Assembly (NCBI RefSeq): GCF_011761355.1
Contig: NZ_JAASRW010000014.1
Location: 1-63,745 of the forward strand
From: Paenibacillus lupini
GTDB taxonomy: Bacteria > Bacillota > Bacilli > Paenibacillales > Paenibacillaceae
DNA length: 63,745 bases
Direction of reading: 5' to 3'
Shown in pieces: positions 16,817 to 23,821 of the stretch (position 1 is the stretch's first letter; each line of letters opens with the position of its first letter). A model generated the notes under the pieces. That model did not search any database, was not told the DNA's origin, and saw only the letters and a list, made by a program, of their open reading frames with translations. The translations under genes were made by a program, and so were the position numbers.

Positions 16817-17568
16817 CTGAACGTTACAACCAAGAAGAAATGATTGCCGGCAAGCATCCTGTCATGGAGGCACTCCGTTCCGGACGTGATATTAATAAAA
16901 TCTGGATTGCTGAAGGCGCACAGAAGAGCCTGACTCAACCGATTGTGGCGGAAGCCAAACAGCATGGCGTTATCGTCCAGTTTGTGGACAAGCGTAAGCT
17001 TGATACGATGGTAGAAGGTGTGCAGCATCAGGGCGTAGTTGCTCAGGCAGCTGCTTTTGCCTATGCAGAAGTAGAGGATCTGCTTGCAAGAGCACGTGAG
17101 CTCAACGAAACACCATTCCTGCTTATCTTGGACGAGATCGAAGATCCCCATAACCTTGGTTCTATTCTGCGTACGGCAGAGTGTACCGGCGTACATGGCG
17201 TTATTATTCCAAAGCGCCGTTCCGTCGGCCTAACGGCATCTGTGCTTAAAACATCGGCTGGAGCGGCGGAACATGTACCCGTTGCTCGAGTGACGAACCT
17301 GGCACAGACCATTGACCGTTTGAAAGAAGAAGGTGTATGGGTAGCGGGTACTGATGTAAGTGCGCCGCAGGATGTTTACAAGACAAAGTTTGATCTGCCT
17401 CTTGCGATTGTGATCGGGAATGAAGGCAAAGGCATGGGACGATTAATTAAAGAAAAATGCGATTTCCTTGTGAAGCTGCCGATGCACGGCCGGCTTAATT
17501 CCTTGAATGCCTCTGTAGCAGCAGGTGTTCTGATGTACGAAGTGGTCAGGCAGCGTCGGAGCGTATAG
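16813..17568 (+). CDS. rlmB: 23S rRNA 2'-O-ribose methyltransferase, TrmH/RlmB family
   Basis: SPOUT-class enzyme, by family the methylase of G2251 in the 23S P-loop. The 251 residues have an N-terminal substrate-binding domain (IAGKHPVMEALRSG) and the three SpoU motifs: LDEIEDPHNLGSILRTAE, IVIGNEGKGM, and LPMHGRLNSLNASVAAGVLMYE. GTG 16813 overlaps the mrnC stop. The nucleotide specificity is carried over from the family (YacO in B. subtilis). Confidence 0.93.
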   Translation: MTERYNQEEMIAGKHPVMEALRSGRDINKIWIAEGAQKSLTQPIVAEAKQHGVIVQFVDKRKLDTMVEGVQHQGVVAQAAAFAYAEVEDLLARARELNETPFLLILDEIEDPHNLGSILRTAECTGVHGVIIPKRRSVGLTASVLKTSAGAAEHVPVARVTNLAQTIDRLKEEGVWVAGTDVSAPQDVYKTKFDLPLAIVIGNEGKGMGRLIKEKCDFLVKLPMHGRLNSLNASVAAGVLMYEVVRQRRSV

Positions 17569-17571
17569 CCG

Positions 17572-18102
17572 ATGAACCGGCGTAATGATATTTTGCTGGT
17601 GGACGGCTATAACATGATCGGTGCCTGGCCTGTGCTTGAGAAGCTGAAGGAAATTGATCTGGAGGAAGCGCGGGACAAGCTGCTGGACATGCTGGCTGAT
17701 TATCAGGGTTTTTCGGGGATGATGGTATATGTTATTTTTGATGCCCATCAGGTGCCTGGACTTGGGGCTACCTATCGGCATCATAAGCTGACGATCCTCT
17801 ATACAAAAGAGAAAGAAACGGCAGACGAATGCATTGAACGTCTTGTAAGTGAGCTGATGGCAAGACGCCGCAATGTATTCGTCGCAACTTCTGATCTTGT
17901 CGAGCAGCATGTTGCGTTTGGCAAAGGAGCACTTCGGCTGTCAGCGAGAGAGCTTCTGATCGATATTAATCAGAACCGAAAACAGATTGAACACACCTTG
18001 CGCGAACGCGAAAGCTCACCCGGAAAACGTAATACGCTGGACGGCAATCTTAGTCTTGAGGTGCGTACAAAGCTCGAACGACTGAGGCGAGGAGACAAGT
18101 AG
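17572..18102 (+). CDS. rae1: Rae1/YacP, NYN-domain ribosome-associated endoribonuclease
   Basis: In B. subtilis Rae1 enters the ribosomal A-site and cuts certain mRNAs in a translation-dependent way. The 176 residues match the NYN (PIN-like) fold: LLVDGYNMIG with acidic D11 near the N-terminus, VIFDAHQVPG in the middle, KEKETADECIERLV, and VATSDLVEQH. It starts 3 nt after the rlmB stop and completes the mrnC-rlmB-rae1 set of RNA-acting genes. Confidence 0.9.
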   Translation: MNRRNDILLVDGYNMIGAWPVLEKLKEIDLEEARDKLLDMLADYQGFSGMMVYVIFDAHQVPGLGATYRHHKLTILYTKEKETADECIERLVSELMARRRNVFVATSDLVEQHVAFGKGALRLSARELLIDINQNRKQIEHTLRERESSPGKRNTLDGNLSLEVRTKLERLRRGDK

Positions 18103-18167
18103 CTCTTAATTCATCCATAAAATTACATAATTACTAGTATTACGACTCTCTCAAAACGGCAAATCGG

Positions 18168-18197
18168 TTGACGGTGTAAGATTACATAATGTATACT
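18168..18197 (+). promoter_or_regulatory. Probable SigA promoter for sigH
   Basis: TTGACG (18168-18173) and TATACT (18192-18197) with an 18-bp spacer lie about 150 bp before sigH. The AT-rich flanks would suit AbrB, the known repressor of sigH in B. subtilis, but no specific site can be named. Confidence 0.65.
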
Positions 18198-18345
18198 GAC
18201 TCTATATTTAGTGATGAGAACGGTGGGTTATATCGCTATTTTGTCTTAGTTGACAGTTTAGACGTTCGTTATGGTAATGAAGCCATACATGTTTGGTTGC
18301 ATATGAATCTAGCGGCGTACGCCTTGCAGGCCGGAGGGATAGTTT

Positions 18346-18996
18346 GTGAGCATCGACCTCAAAAAATGGAGTACGCTTGAGTATGACTGCAGTTCTGACG
18401 AGGATATCGTAGAAGCGGTTCGTAACGGCGACAGTCTAGCTCTTGAATATTTGATCAACAAATATAAGAACTTTGTCCGTGCCAAGGCGCGTTCGTACTT
18501 CCTTATCGGTGCCGATCGGGAAGATATCGTGCAGGAAGGCATGATCGGACTCTATAAATCTATTCGCGACTTTAAAGGGGACAAACTTGCCAGCTTTAAA
18601 GCATTTGCGGAGTTATGTATCACGCGGCAGATTATTACTGCCATTAAGACGGCTACGAGACAGAAGCATATACCGCTCAACTCCTATGTTTCGCTCGACA
18701 AACCTATTTATGATGAAGATTCGGACCGTACCCTGCTTGATGTTATTTGCGGCACTCGGGTATCCGATCCGGAAGAGCTCATTATTAACCAAGAGGAATT
18801 CGTAGGTCTGGAAGATAAGATGTCCGAGATTCTAAGCGATCTGGAGCGTAAGGTGCTCATGCTTTATTTGGATGGGAGATCGTACCAGGAGATTGCTGTC
18901 GATTTGGACAGGCATGTGAAGTCGATTGATAATGCTTTGCAGCGTGTAAAGCGTAAGCTAGAGCGTTACTTGGAAGTTCGTGATCTTAGCAGTTAA
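18346..18996 (+). CDS. sigH: RNA polymerase sigma-H factor (Spo0H)
   Basis: Transition-state sigma factor driving early sporulation and competence genes. The 216 residues show region 2 (ALEYLINKYKNFVRAKARSYFLIGADREDIVQEGMIGL, split into 2.1-2.3) and region 4 with a helix-turn-helix (LYLDGRSYQEIAVDLDRHVKSIDNALQRVKRKL). GTG 18346 has GGAGGG 7 nt upstream. It has its own promoter and terminator and precedes rpmG-secE-nusG, the ancestral order. Confidence 0.97.
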   Translation: MSIDLKKWSTLEYDCSSDEDIVEAVRNGDSLALEYLINKYKNFVRAKARSYFLIGADREDIVQEGMIGLYKSIRDFKGDKLASFKAFAELCITRQIITAIKTATRQKHIPLNSYVSLDKPIYDEDSDRTLLDVICGTRVSDPEELIINQEEFVGLEDKMSEILSDLERKVLMLYLDGRSYQEIAVDLDRHVKSIDNALQRVKRKLERYLEVRDLSS

Positions 18997-19030
18997 TCTA
19001 TTAACCTCTATAAGTATTTATAGAGTCTAT

Positions 19031-19084
19031 ATGAGCTGTTCATCCGCCAGGCTGCAAGCCAAGGGCGGAGGACAGCTCATTTTC
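19031..19084 (+). terminator. Terminator of sigH
   Basis: ATGAGCTGT (19031-19039) pairs with ACAGCTCAT (19072-19080), with TCCGCC/GGGCGGA inside, and is followed by TTTC. Between this and rpmG (19085-19385) there is no gene; the stretch holds a promoter at 19243-19271 and a second, isolated TTGACA at 19135 without a good -10. Confidence 0.82.
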
Positions 19085-19242
19085 ATGTTTTGCGCGCGAA
19101 ATGTACGCTAACTCTCCTTTGGACGGTGCATTCATTGACACAGGAGTTATAAAAGCAGGAATTGTGACGATAATGGTAGAGACGAGAGTTCCGATATCGA
19201 CTTTTTTCCATAATATTCGCTACGGTACAGCCTATGTTTCCA

Positions 19243-19271
19243 TTGACATGCAATATGCCGTGTGATAAATT
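19243..19271 (+). promoter_or_regulatory. Probable promoter of rpmG-secE-nusG
   Basis: Perfect -35 TTGACA (19243-19248), 17-bp spacer, -10-like TAAATT (19266-19271). About 115 bp before rpmG. Confidence 0.6.
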
Positions 19272-19385
19272 GTTTTAGGTAGGCCTTAATGCGAGGCTTT
19301 GTTTCGTATTGGGGTTGATGTTGGGACGACATAATATCATTATGACGTCGTAATCCGTATTTAGCAGTTCGGGAGGTGTAATTCA

Positions 19386-19535
19386 ATGCGGGTAATTATC
19401 ACGTTGGCATGCACAAACTGCAAACAGAGAAACTATGCGAGCAGCAAGAACAAACGCAATCACCCCGACCGCATCGAGTTGAAGAAGTTTTGCAAGTTCT
19501 GTAACGAGCAGACTCCTCATCGCGAGACGAGATAG
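19386..19535 (+). CDS. rpmG: 50S ribosomal protein L33 (zinc-binding form)
   Basis: A 49-residue basic protein of the large subunit. It begins MRVIITLACTNC and has the four zinc ligands C9, C12, C36 and C39, so it is the zinc-containing type that is replaced by a zinc-free paralogue under zinc starvation in Bacillus. ATG 19386 follows GGGAGGTG. It precedes secE and nusG as in other Bacillales. Confidence 0.96.
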   Translation: MRVIITLACTNCKQRNYASSKNKRNHPDRIELKKFCKFCNEQTPHRETR

Positions 19536-19552
19536 TCATTGGAGGTGTTGAC

Positions 19553-19762
19553 GTGGCATTTTTGGCTAAACTGAAGCAAAGCTTCGGAACAACGTTTAGT
19601 TTCTTTGCCGACAGCTGGGCAGAACTTAAAAAAGTTCGCTGGCCAAACCGTAAAGAGTTGACAAGCTATTCGATCGTCGTACTTCTAACGATCGCGTTTG
19701 TGACGATTTACTTTTGGCTTCTTGACATCGGGATCTCGTCTCTAGTTGAACTGATTGTTTAA
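19553..19762 (+). CDS. secE: Preprotein translocase subunit SecE
   Basis: Small clamp subunit of the SecYEG channel. The 69 residues have a cytosolic amphipathic helix with the conserved AELKKVRWPNRKEL (about 24-37) and a single C-terminal membrane span, the short form usual in Gram-positives. GTG start at 19553 with GGAGGTG (19541-19547) upstream. Confidence 0.96.
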   Translation: MAFLAKLKQSFGTTFSFFADSWAELKKVRWPNRKELTSYSIVVLLTIAFVTIYFWLLDIGISSLVELIV

Positions 19763-19785
19763 GAAGGGTCCAAAGGTGGATTGGA

Positions 19786-20319
19786 ATGGAAAAAAGATGG
19801 TATGTCGTACACACTTACGCCGGTTATGAGAACAAAGTGAAAGCCAATTTGGAGCGTCGCCTCGAATCGATGGGCATGGAAGATAAGATCTTTCGCGTTC
19901 TGGTTCCAATGGAAGAAGAAGTGGTAGAGAAGGACGGTAAGAAAAAGACCGTTCAACGTAAAGTCTATCCCGGCTACGTCCTTGTGGAGATGGTTCAAAC
20001 TGACGATTCATGGTATGTTGTTCGCAATACACCGGGCGTCACAGGATTTGTAGGGTCGACGGGATCTGGCTCCAAGCCAATTGCGCTTATGCCAGATGAA
20101 GTTGAACAAATTCTGAAGCATATGGGCATGGAAGAACCGAAGCCGAAGATTGAATTCGACCTGAAGGAAACCGTGCGCGTCAAAGAAGGTCCTTTTGCAG
20201 ACTTTGTTGGTACGATAGAAGAAATTCTACTCGACAAAGCGAAGCTTAAGGTACATGTCAACATGTTTGGCAGGGAAACCCCTCTTGAGCTTGATTATAC
20301 TCAAGTGGAGAAGATCTAG
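19786..20319 (+). CDS. nusG: Transcription termination/antitermination factor NusG
   Basis: Universal RNA polymerase elongation factor; in Bacillus it promotes pausing. The 177 residues comprise the NGN domain (WYVVHTYAGYENKVKANLERR at the start, PGYVLVEM) and a C-terminal KOW domain (VRVKEGPFADFVGTIEEI). 23 nt after secE; likely one transcript with it. Confidence 0.97.
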   Translation: MEKRWYVVHTYAGYENKVKANLERRLESMGMEDKIFRVLVPMEEEVVEKDGKKKTVQRKVYPGYVLVEMVQTDDSWYVVRNTPGVTGFVGSTGSGSKPIALMPDEVEQILKHMGMEEPKPKIEFDLKETVRVKEGPFADFVGTIEEILLDKAKLKVHVNMFGRETPLELDYTQVEKI

Positions 20320-20368
20320 TATCTTTGTTTCCAGGTTTGGGATTACCAGTGTAAGGAGGTGTTAAGTC

Positions 20369-20794
20369 ATGGCAAAAAAGGTTATCAAAATGGTCAAACT
20401 GCAGGTTCCTGCAGGCAAAGCTAATCCGGCTCCGCCGATTGGTCCAGCACTAGGTCAAGCAGGCGTTAACATTATGGCATTCTGTAAAGAATTCAATGCG
20501 CGTACTGCAGATCAAGCGGGATTGATTATCCCGGTTGTTATCACAGTGTTTGAAGACCGTTCCTTCACTTTCGAAACTAAAACTCCGCCGGCAGCAGTAT
20601 TGCTTCGCGTAGCAGCAGGTATCGAAAAGGGTTCCGGTGAACCAAACAAGAAGAAAGTTGCTACGGTTAATCGTGCGAAAGTACGTGAGATCGCTGAGCA
20701 AAAAATGCCTGACCTGAATGCAGCTTCCGTTGAGGCAGCAATGCTTATGATTGAAGGTACTGCACGCAGCATGGGTGTTACAATCGTTGACTAA
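20369..20794 (+). CDS. rplK: 50S ribosomal protein L11
   Basis: Binds the 23S GTPase-associated centre. 141 residues; the N-terminal domain has the proline-rich QVPAGKANPAPPIGPALGQAGVN with the prolines at which thiopeptides act, and the C-terminal RNA-binding domain includes TPPAAVLL. AAGGAGGTG precedes the ATG. Followed by an L1-type leader and rplA. Confidence 0.97.
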   Translation: MAKKVIKMVKLQVPAGKANPAPPIGPALGQAGVNIMAFCKEFNARTADQAGLIIPVVITVFEDRSFTFETKTPPAAVLLRVAAGIEKGSGEPNKKKVATVNRAKVREIAEQKMPDLNAASVEAAMLMIEGTARSMGVTIVD

Positions 20795-20911
20795 TTGTGC
20801 TGCTGACCGCTTGCGGTCACTGCACAAGGGCCGCCTATAAGGCGATGCCCAGCGAAGTTTCGGCTTCGTAGGTGGGAGGAGTCCCGATCGGGAATTTTCC
20901 GCTACAACCAC
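20795..20911 (+). promoter_or_regulatory. Probable L1-binding leader between rplK and rplA
   Basis: The 134-base gap before rplA contains several hairpins and the bases GATGCCCAGCG and GGTGGGAGGAG (20871-20881). GGTGGGAG matches the L1-stalk region of 23S rRNA (helix 77 area), which is the way L1 autoregulatory mRNA sites mimic rRNA. By analogy, excess L1 would bind here and lower translation of rplA, and perhaps rplK. The fold itself was not computed. Confidence 0.65.
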
Positions 20912-20928
20912 AAAGGAGGAAAACTCAA

Positions 20929-21621
20929 ATGGCTAAACATGGCAAAAAATATTTGGAAGCAGCTAAGCTGATCTCCAGCGAAGCAACTTACGAGTCTTTG
21001 GAAGCTATCGAGCTTGTAAAGAAGGCTGCTACAGCAAAATTCGACGAATCCGTTGAAGTAGCTGTACGTCTGGGCGTTGACCCTCGTAAACAAGACCAAG
21101 CGGTTCGTGGCGTTGTTGTACTTCCGCATGGTACTGGTAAAACGAAACGTGTTCTCGTATTCGCGAAAGGCGAAAAAGCAAAAGAAGCAGAAGCTGCTGG
21201 CGCTGACTTCGTTGGCGATGCAGACATGATCAACAAAATCCAACAAGGCTGGTTCGATTTCGACGTCTGCGTAGCAACGCCGGACATGATGGCTGAAGTT
21301 GGTAAACTGGGTCGTATCCTCGGTGGTAAAGGCCTTATGCCTAACCCTAAAGCGGGTACGGTAACATTCGACGTTACTAAAGCTGTTCAAGAAATTAAAG
21401 CTGGTAAAATCGAATACCGTCTTGATAAAGCAGGTCAAATCCATGCTCCAATCGGCAAGGTTTCCTTCGATGCTGAGAAACTTAATGAAAACCTTAAGTC
21501 TCTGATCGATGCTTTGAACCGTGCTAAACCGGCAGCAGCTAAAGGGGTTTACCTGAGAAACATCTCCGTTTCCTCGACTATGGGCCCTGGTGCTCGTCTT
21601 AACGTATCGGTTTACCGTTAA
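20929..21621 (+). CDS. rplA: 50S ribosomal protein L1
   Basis: Forms the mobile L1 stalk that helps eject deacylated tRNA, and is an autoregulator. 230 residues, with MAKHGKKYLEAAKL at the start and the conserved LGRILGGKGLMPNPKAGTV region (split here as LGRILGGKGLMP and NPKAGTV). The ATG at 20929 follows AAAGGAGGA (20912-20920); an in-frame ATG 19 codons upstream falls in the leader and lacks a comparable site. Confidence 0.97.
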   Translation: MAKHGKKYLEAAKLISSEATYESLEAIELVKKAATAKFDESVEVAVRLGVDPRKQDQAVRGVVVLPHGTGKTKRVLVFAKGEKAKEAEAAGADFVGDADMINKIQQGWFDFDVCVATPDMMAEVGKLGRILGGKGLMPNPKAGTVTFDVTKAVQEIKAGKIEYRLDKAGQIHAPIGKVSFDAEKLNENLKSLIDALNRAKPAAAKGVYLRNISVSSTMGPGARLNVSVYR

Positions 21622-21639
21622 GTTAACGAGAACGGAACT

Positions 21640-21782
21640 AACATTCGAATACGCATACCGTAGACAGTAGGTGCCGTAAGGCTTAATTCCCTACCGAGGT
21701 GTTATGATAAATAGACTTGCGCGTGATTAACTTTACGGCAACAATATATCATGGCCTTCGCAGTCTCTGTGGAGGCCTTTCT
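21640..21782 (+). promoter_or_regulatory. L10 leader with terminator (rplJ-rplL control)
   Basis: The 228-base gap between rplA and rplJ has the marks of the Firmicute L10 leader: an ATACCGTAGACAG segment, a GGTGCC-AAGGCTTAAT-CCCTACCGAGGTGT core (21670-21702), and then a hairpin, GGCCTTCGCAG/CTGTGGAGGCC, at 21753-21777 followed by TTT. Binding of the L10(L12)4 complex to the core is known to switch such leaders toward the terminator. Confidence 0.82.
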
Positions 21783-21849
21783 CATGCACCCTAAGCTGAG
21801 GAAGCTTGTCATAAAACGGAATGTACAAATTTTATGGGAGGTGTACGTT

Positions 21850-22350
21850 TTGGCAAACGCAAAAATCATCCAAGAGAAACAACAGGCGGTTGAAGTGATC
21901 ACAGCGAAACTTCGTGAGAGCTCCAGCACTGTCGTTGCAGACTATCGCGGATTGAACGTTGGGCAAGTAACTGAACTTCGTAAACAGCTTCGTGAAGCTG
22001 GTATCGAGTTTCAAGTACTGAAAAACTCGCTCGTTCGCCGTGCTACTGAAGCTGCGGAATTGACAGAACTGAACAGCATTTTGGTTGGTCCTACAGCCAT
22101 CGCTTTCAGCGTTGACGATGCCGTAGCACCAGCGAAAATCTTGAACGATTTCGCTAAAAAGAATGACGCGCTGAAATTAAAAGGCGGCGTTGTTGAAGGT
22201 AAAGTAGTAGGTGCGGAAGAGATCAAAGCACTGGCGGAACTTCCGTCCCGCGAAGGCTTGCTCTCCATGCTCCTCAGCGTTCTGCAAGCTCCAATGCGCA
22301 ACTTCGCGCTTGCGGTTAAAGCAGTTGGCGAGCAAAAAGAATCAGCTTAA
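21850..22350 (+). CDS. rplJ: 50S ribosomal protein L10
   Basis: Base of the L10-L12 stalk that recruits translation factors. 166 residues; N-terminal RNA-binding domain with VADYRGLNVGQVTELRKQLRE and LKNSLVRRA, C-terminal helix that carries L12 dimers. The TTG at 21850 is chosen (GGAGGTG at 21837-21843, 6 nt before); it gives the family start MANAKIIQEK, and upstream in-frame ATGs lie within the leader terminator. Confidence 0.96.
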   Translation: MANAKIIQEKQQAVEVITAKLRESSSTVVADYRGLNVGQVTELRKQLREAGIEFQVLKNSLVRRATEAAELTELNSILVGPTAIAFSVDDAVAPAKILNDFAKKNDALKLKGGVVEGKVVGAEEIKALAELPSREGLLSMLLSVLQAPMRNFALAVKAVGEQKESA

Positions 22351-22444
22351 TAATAGCTGTTGCATAAACCATGTTCGAACTGCTGACCTTCTTCAGAAGG
22401 CGGCATAAACCAAAAAAAATAAAAACACTCTCGGAGGTATAATC

Positions 22445-22804
22445 ATGTCTAAAGAGCAAATCTTAGAAGCGATTAAAGTTATGACTGTTCTTGAACTGAA
22501 CGATCTTGTTAAAGCAATCGAAGAAGAATTCGGCGTTACAGCTGCTGCACCAGTTGCAGTTGTTGCAGGCGGCGCAGCAGAAGTTGCTGAGCAAACTGAA
22601 TTCGACGTTATCCTTAACAACGCTGGCGCATCGAAAATCAACGTAATCAAAGTTGTTCGCGAAATCACAGGTCTTGGCCTGAAAGAAGCGAAAGACCTGG
22701 TTGACGGCGCTCCTAAAGCAATCAAAGAAAATGTTGCTAAAGAAGAAGCAGAAGCAGTTAAAGCTAAGCTTGAAGCAGCTGGCGCATCTGTAGAAGTGAA
22801 GTAA
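22445..22804 (+). CDS. rplL: 50S ribosomal protein L7/L12
   Basis: Multi-copy acidic stalk protein that binds EF-Tu and EF-G. 119 residues: N-terminal dimerisation helices, an Ala-rich hinge (about 34-48), and the C-terminal domain with the factor-binding GLGLKEAKDLVDGAPK helix. 94 nt after rplJ and followed by a hairpin terminator that probably reduces read-through into the methyltransferase gene. Confidence 0.97.
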   Translation: MSKEQILEAIKVMTVLELNDLVKAIEEEFGVTAAAPVAVVAGGAAEVAEQTEFDVILNNAGASKINVIKVVREITGLGLKEAKDLVDGAPKAIKENVAKEEAEAVKAKLEAAGASVEVK

Positions 22805-22829
22805 TTTCACTTCAAACTATAATAACGGG

Positions 22830-22860
22830 CCCCTTGAAACGTCACGTTTCAAGGGGTTCG
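22830..22860 (+). terminator. Hairpin terminator after rplL
   Basis: CCCCTTGAAACGT (22830-22842) pairs perfectly with ACGTTTCAAGGGG (22844-22856) with a one-base loop in the strict pairing. The following TTCGTT is only moderately T-rich, so some read-through to the next gene is likely. Confidence 0.7.
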
Positions 22861-22905
22861 TTGCATGTTAAAGCCATGAAGAGCGATAGGCAGGAGGCCA
22901 TAAGG

Positions 22906-23508
22906 ATGTCGGACCACTATTACTCCCAAACTCCGGGAGTGAAGCATGATAGACAAATACATGAGGCGAACCTTCGAGGGTATACGCTACGATTTATGAC
23001 GGATGCCGGCGTTTTCTCCAAATCAGGTGTCGATTATGGCAGTCGTGTACTGCTGGATGCGCTCGTTCTTGCGCCGTCTGCTAAAGTGCTGGATGTCGGG
23101 TGCGGTTATGGGCCCATCGGATTAACTGCGGCTAAGCTTGCGCCAGAGGGGCATGTAACCATGATCGACATTAATGAACGTGCTGTGGAACTCTCGAAAG
23201 AGAATGCCAAGCTAAACGGAATAAACAATGTTACGGTTACGCAAAGTGATATCTATGAATCGGTGAAAGAGAACCGGTATGATGTTATCTTGACCAACCC
23301 TCCTATTCGGGCAGGCAAACAAGTAGTTCATCGTATTTTCGAAGAGGGTTATCAGCTCCTAAATCCCGGCGGTAAGATGTGGGTTGTCATTCAGAAGAAG
23401 CAAGGCGCGCCATCGGCGGAAGCCAAGCTGGAGTTGCTGTTTGGCGATGTGGAAGAGGTAACGAAGGACAAGGGGTACAGGATTTTTTTGGCAACGAAAT
23501 CTAGCTAA
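22906..23508 (+). CDS. RsmC-like class I SAM-dependent methyltransferase (YbxB family)
   Basis: Predicted rRNA guanine-N2 methyltransferase by family. 200 residues; SAM-binding motif I LDVGCGYGP (62-70), acidic MIDINERAVE (about 86-95), and the catalytic NPPIR (131-135) of the RsmC/RlmG group. ATG 22906 follows CAGGAGGCC; an in-frame ATG 24 codons earlier lies inside the rplL terminator and is rejected. It sits between rplL and rpoB exactly as ybxB does in B. subtilis. The precise target is not determined. Confidence 0.88.
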   Translation: MSDHYYSQTPGVKHDRQIHEANLRGYTLRFMTDAGVFSKSGVDYGSRVLLDALVLAPSAKVLDVGCGYGPIGLTAAKLAPEGHVTMIDINERAVELSKENAKLNGINNVTVTQSDIYESVKENRYDVILTNPPIRAGKQVVHRIFEEGYQLLNPGGKMWVVIQKKQGAPSAEAKLELLFGDVEEVTKDKGYRIFLATKSS

Positions 23509-23516
23509 CGATTTTC

Positions 23517-23545
23517 TTGACTTGACTTTTTAGATATGGTAATAT
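23517..23545 (+). promoter_or_regulatory. Candidate promoter for rpoB-rpoC
   Basis: TTGACT (23517-23522), 17-bp spacer, TAATAT (23540-23545). An overlapping alternative is TTGACT (23522-23527) with TTATAA (23545-23550). Both lie about 290 bp before rpoB and leave a long leader with no gene of its own. Confidence 0.5.
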
Positions 23546-23723
23546 TATAAAATGTCAGCATTAAATTGGGCTCAATCTCTTTAGTCAACTAAAATGTCAA
23601 GTGCGATTTTTGGCGCGGAATGCATAATACTTGCACATTTGACGTATAATGTTTACATTTTGGGCAAAATTACTTGATATGGAACCATCGCGCCGCGCTG
23701 CGTTTGGTTGGCTGCCGGAACAC

Positions 23724-23760
23724 GCTCTTTTTTCGAACTATTCGATAAGGGCTTTTCTTT
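23724..23760 (+). terminator. Candidate attenuator in the rpoB leader
   Basis: GCTCTT (23724-23729) can pair with AAGGGC (23747-23752) around an inner CGAA/TTCG stem, followed by TTTTCTTT. Internal loops make it weak, so it may act as a partial terminator or pause. The rest of the 313-base gap shows only promoter-like sites. Confidence 0.4.
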
Positions 23761-23821
23761 ATTTAAAGTATACGCAGTGATATATCGATGCTGTGAGACA
23801 GACATGAGGGGTGAGGTTAAG

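Noticed and set aside
18189..18380. 63-codon open frame before sigH
   Set aside because: Begins inside the -10 region of the sigH promoter and overlaps the sigH start; no Shine-Dalgarno site.
22834..22905. Longer start for the RsmC-like methyltransferase
   Set aside because: The extra codons lie inside the rplL terminator hairpin and lack a ribosome-binding site; the ATG at 22906 has CAGGAGG.
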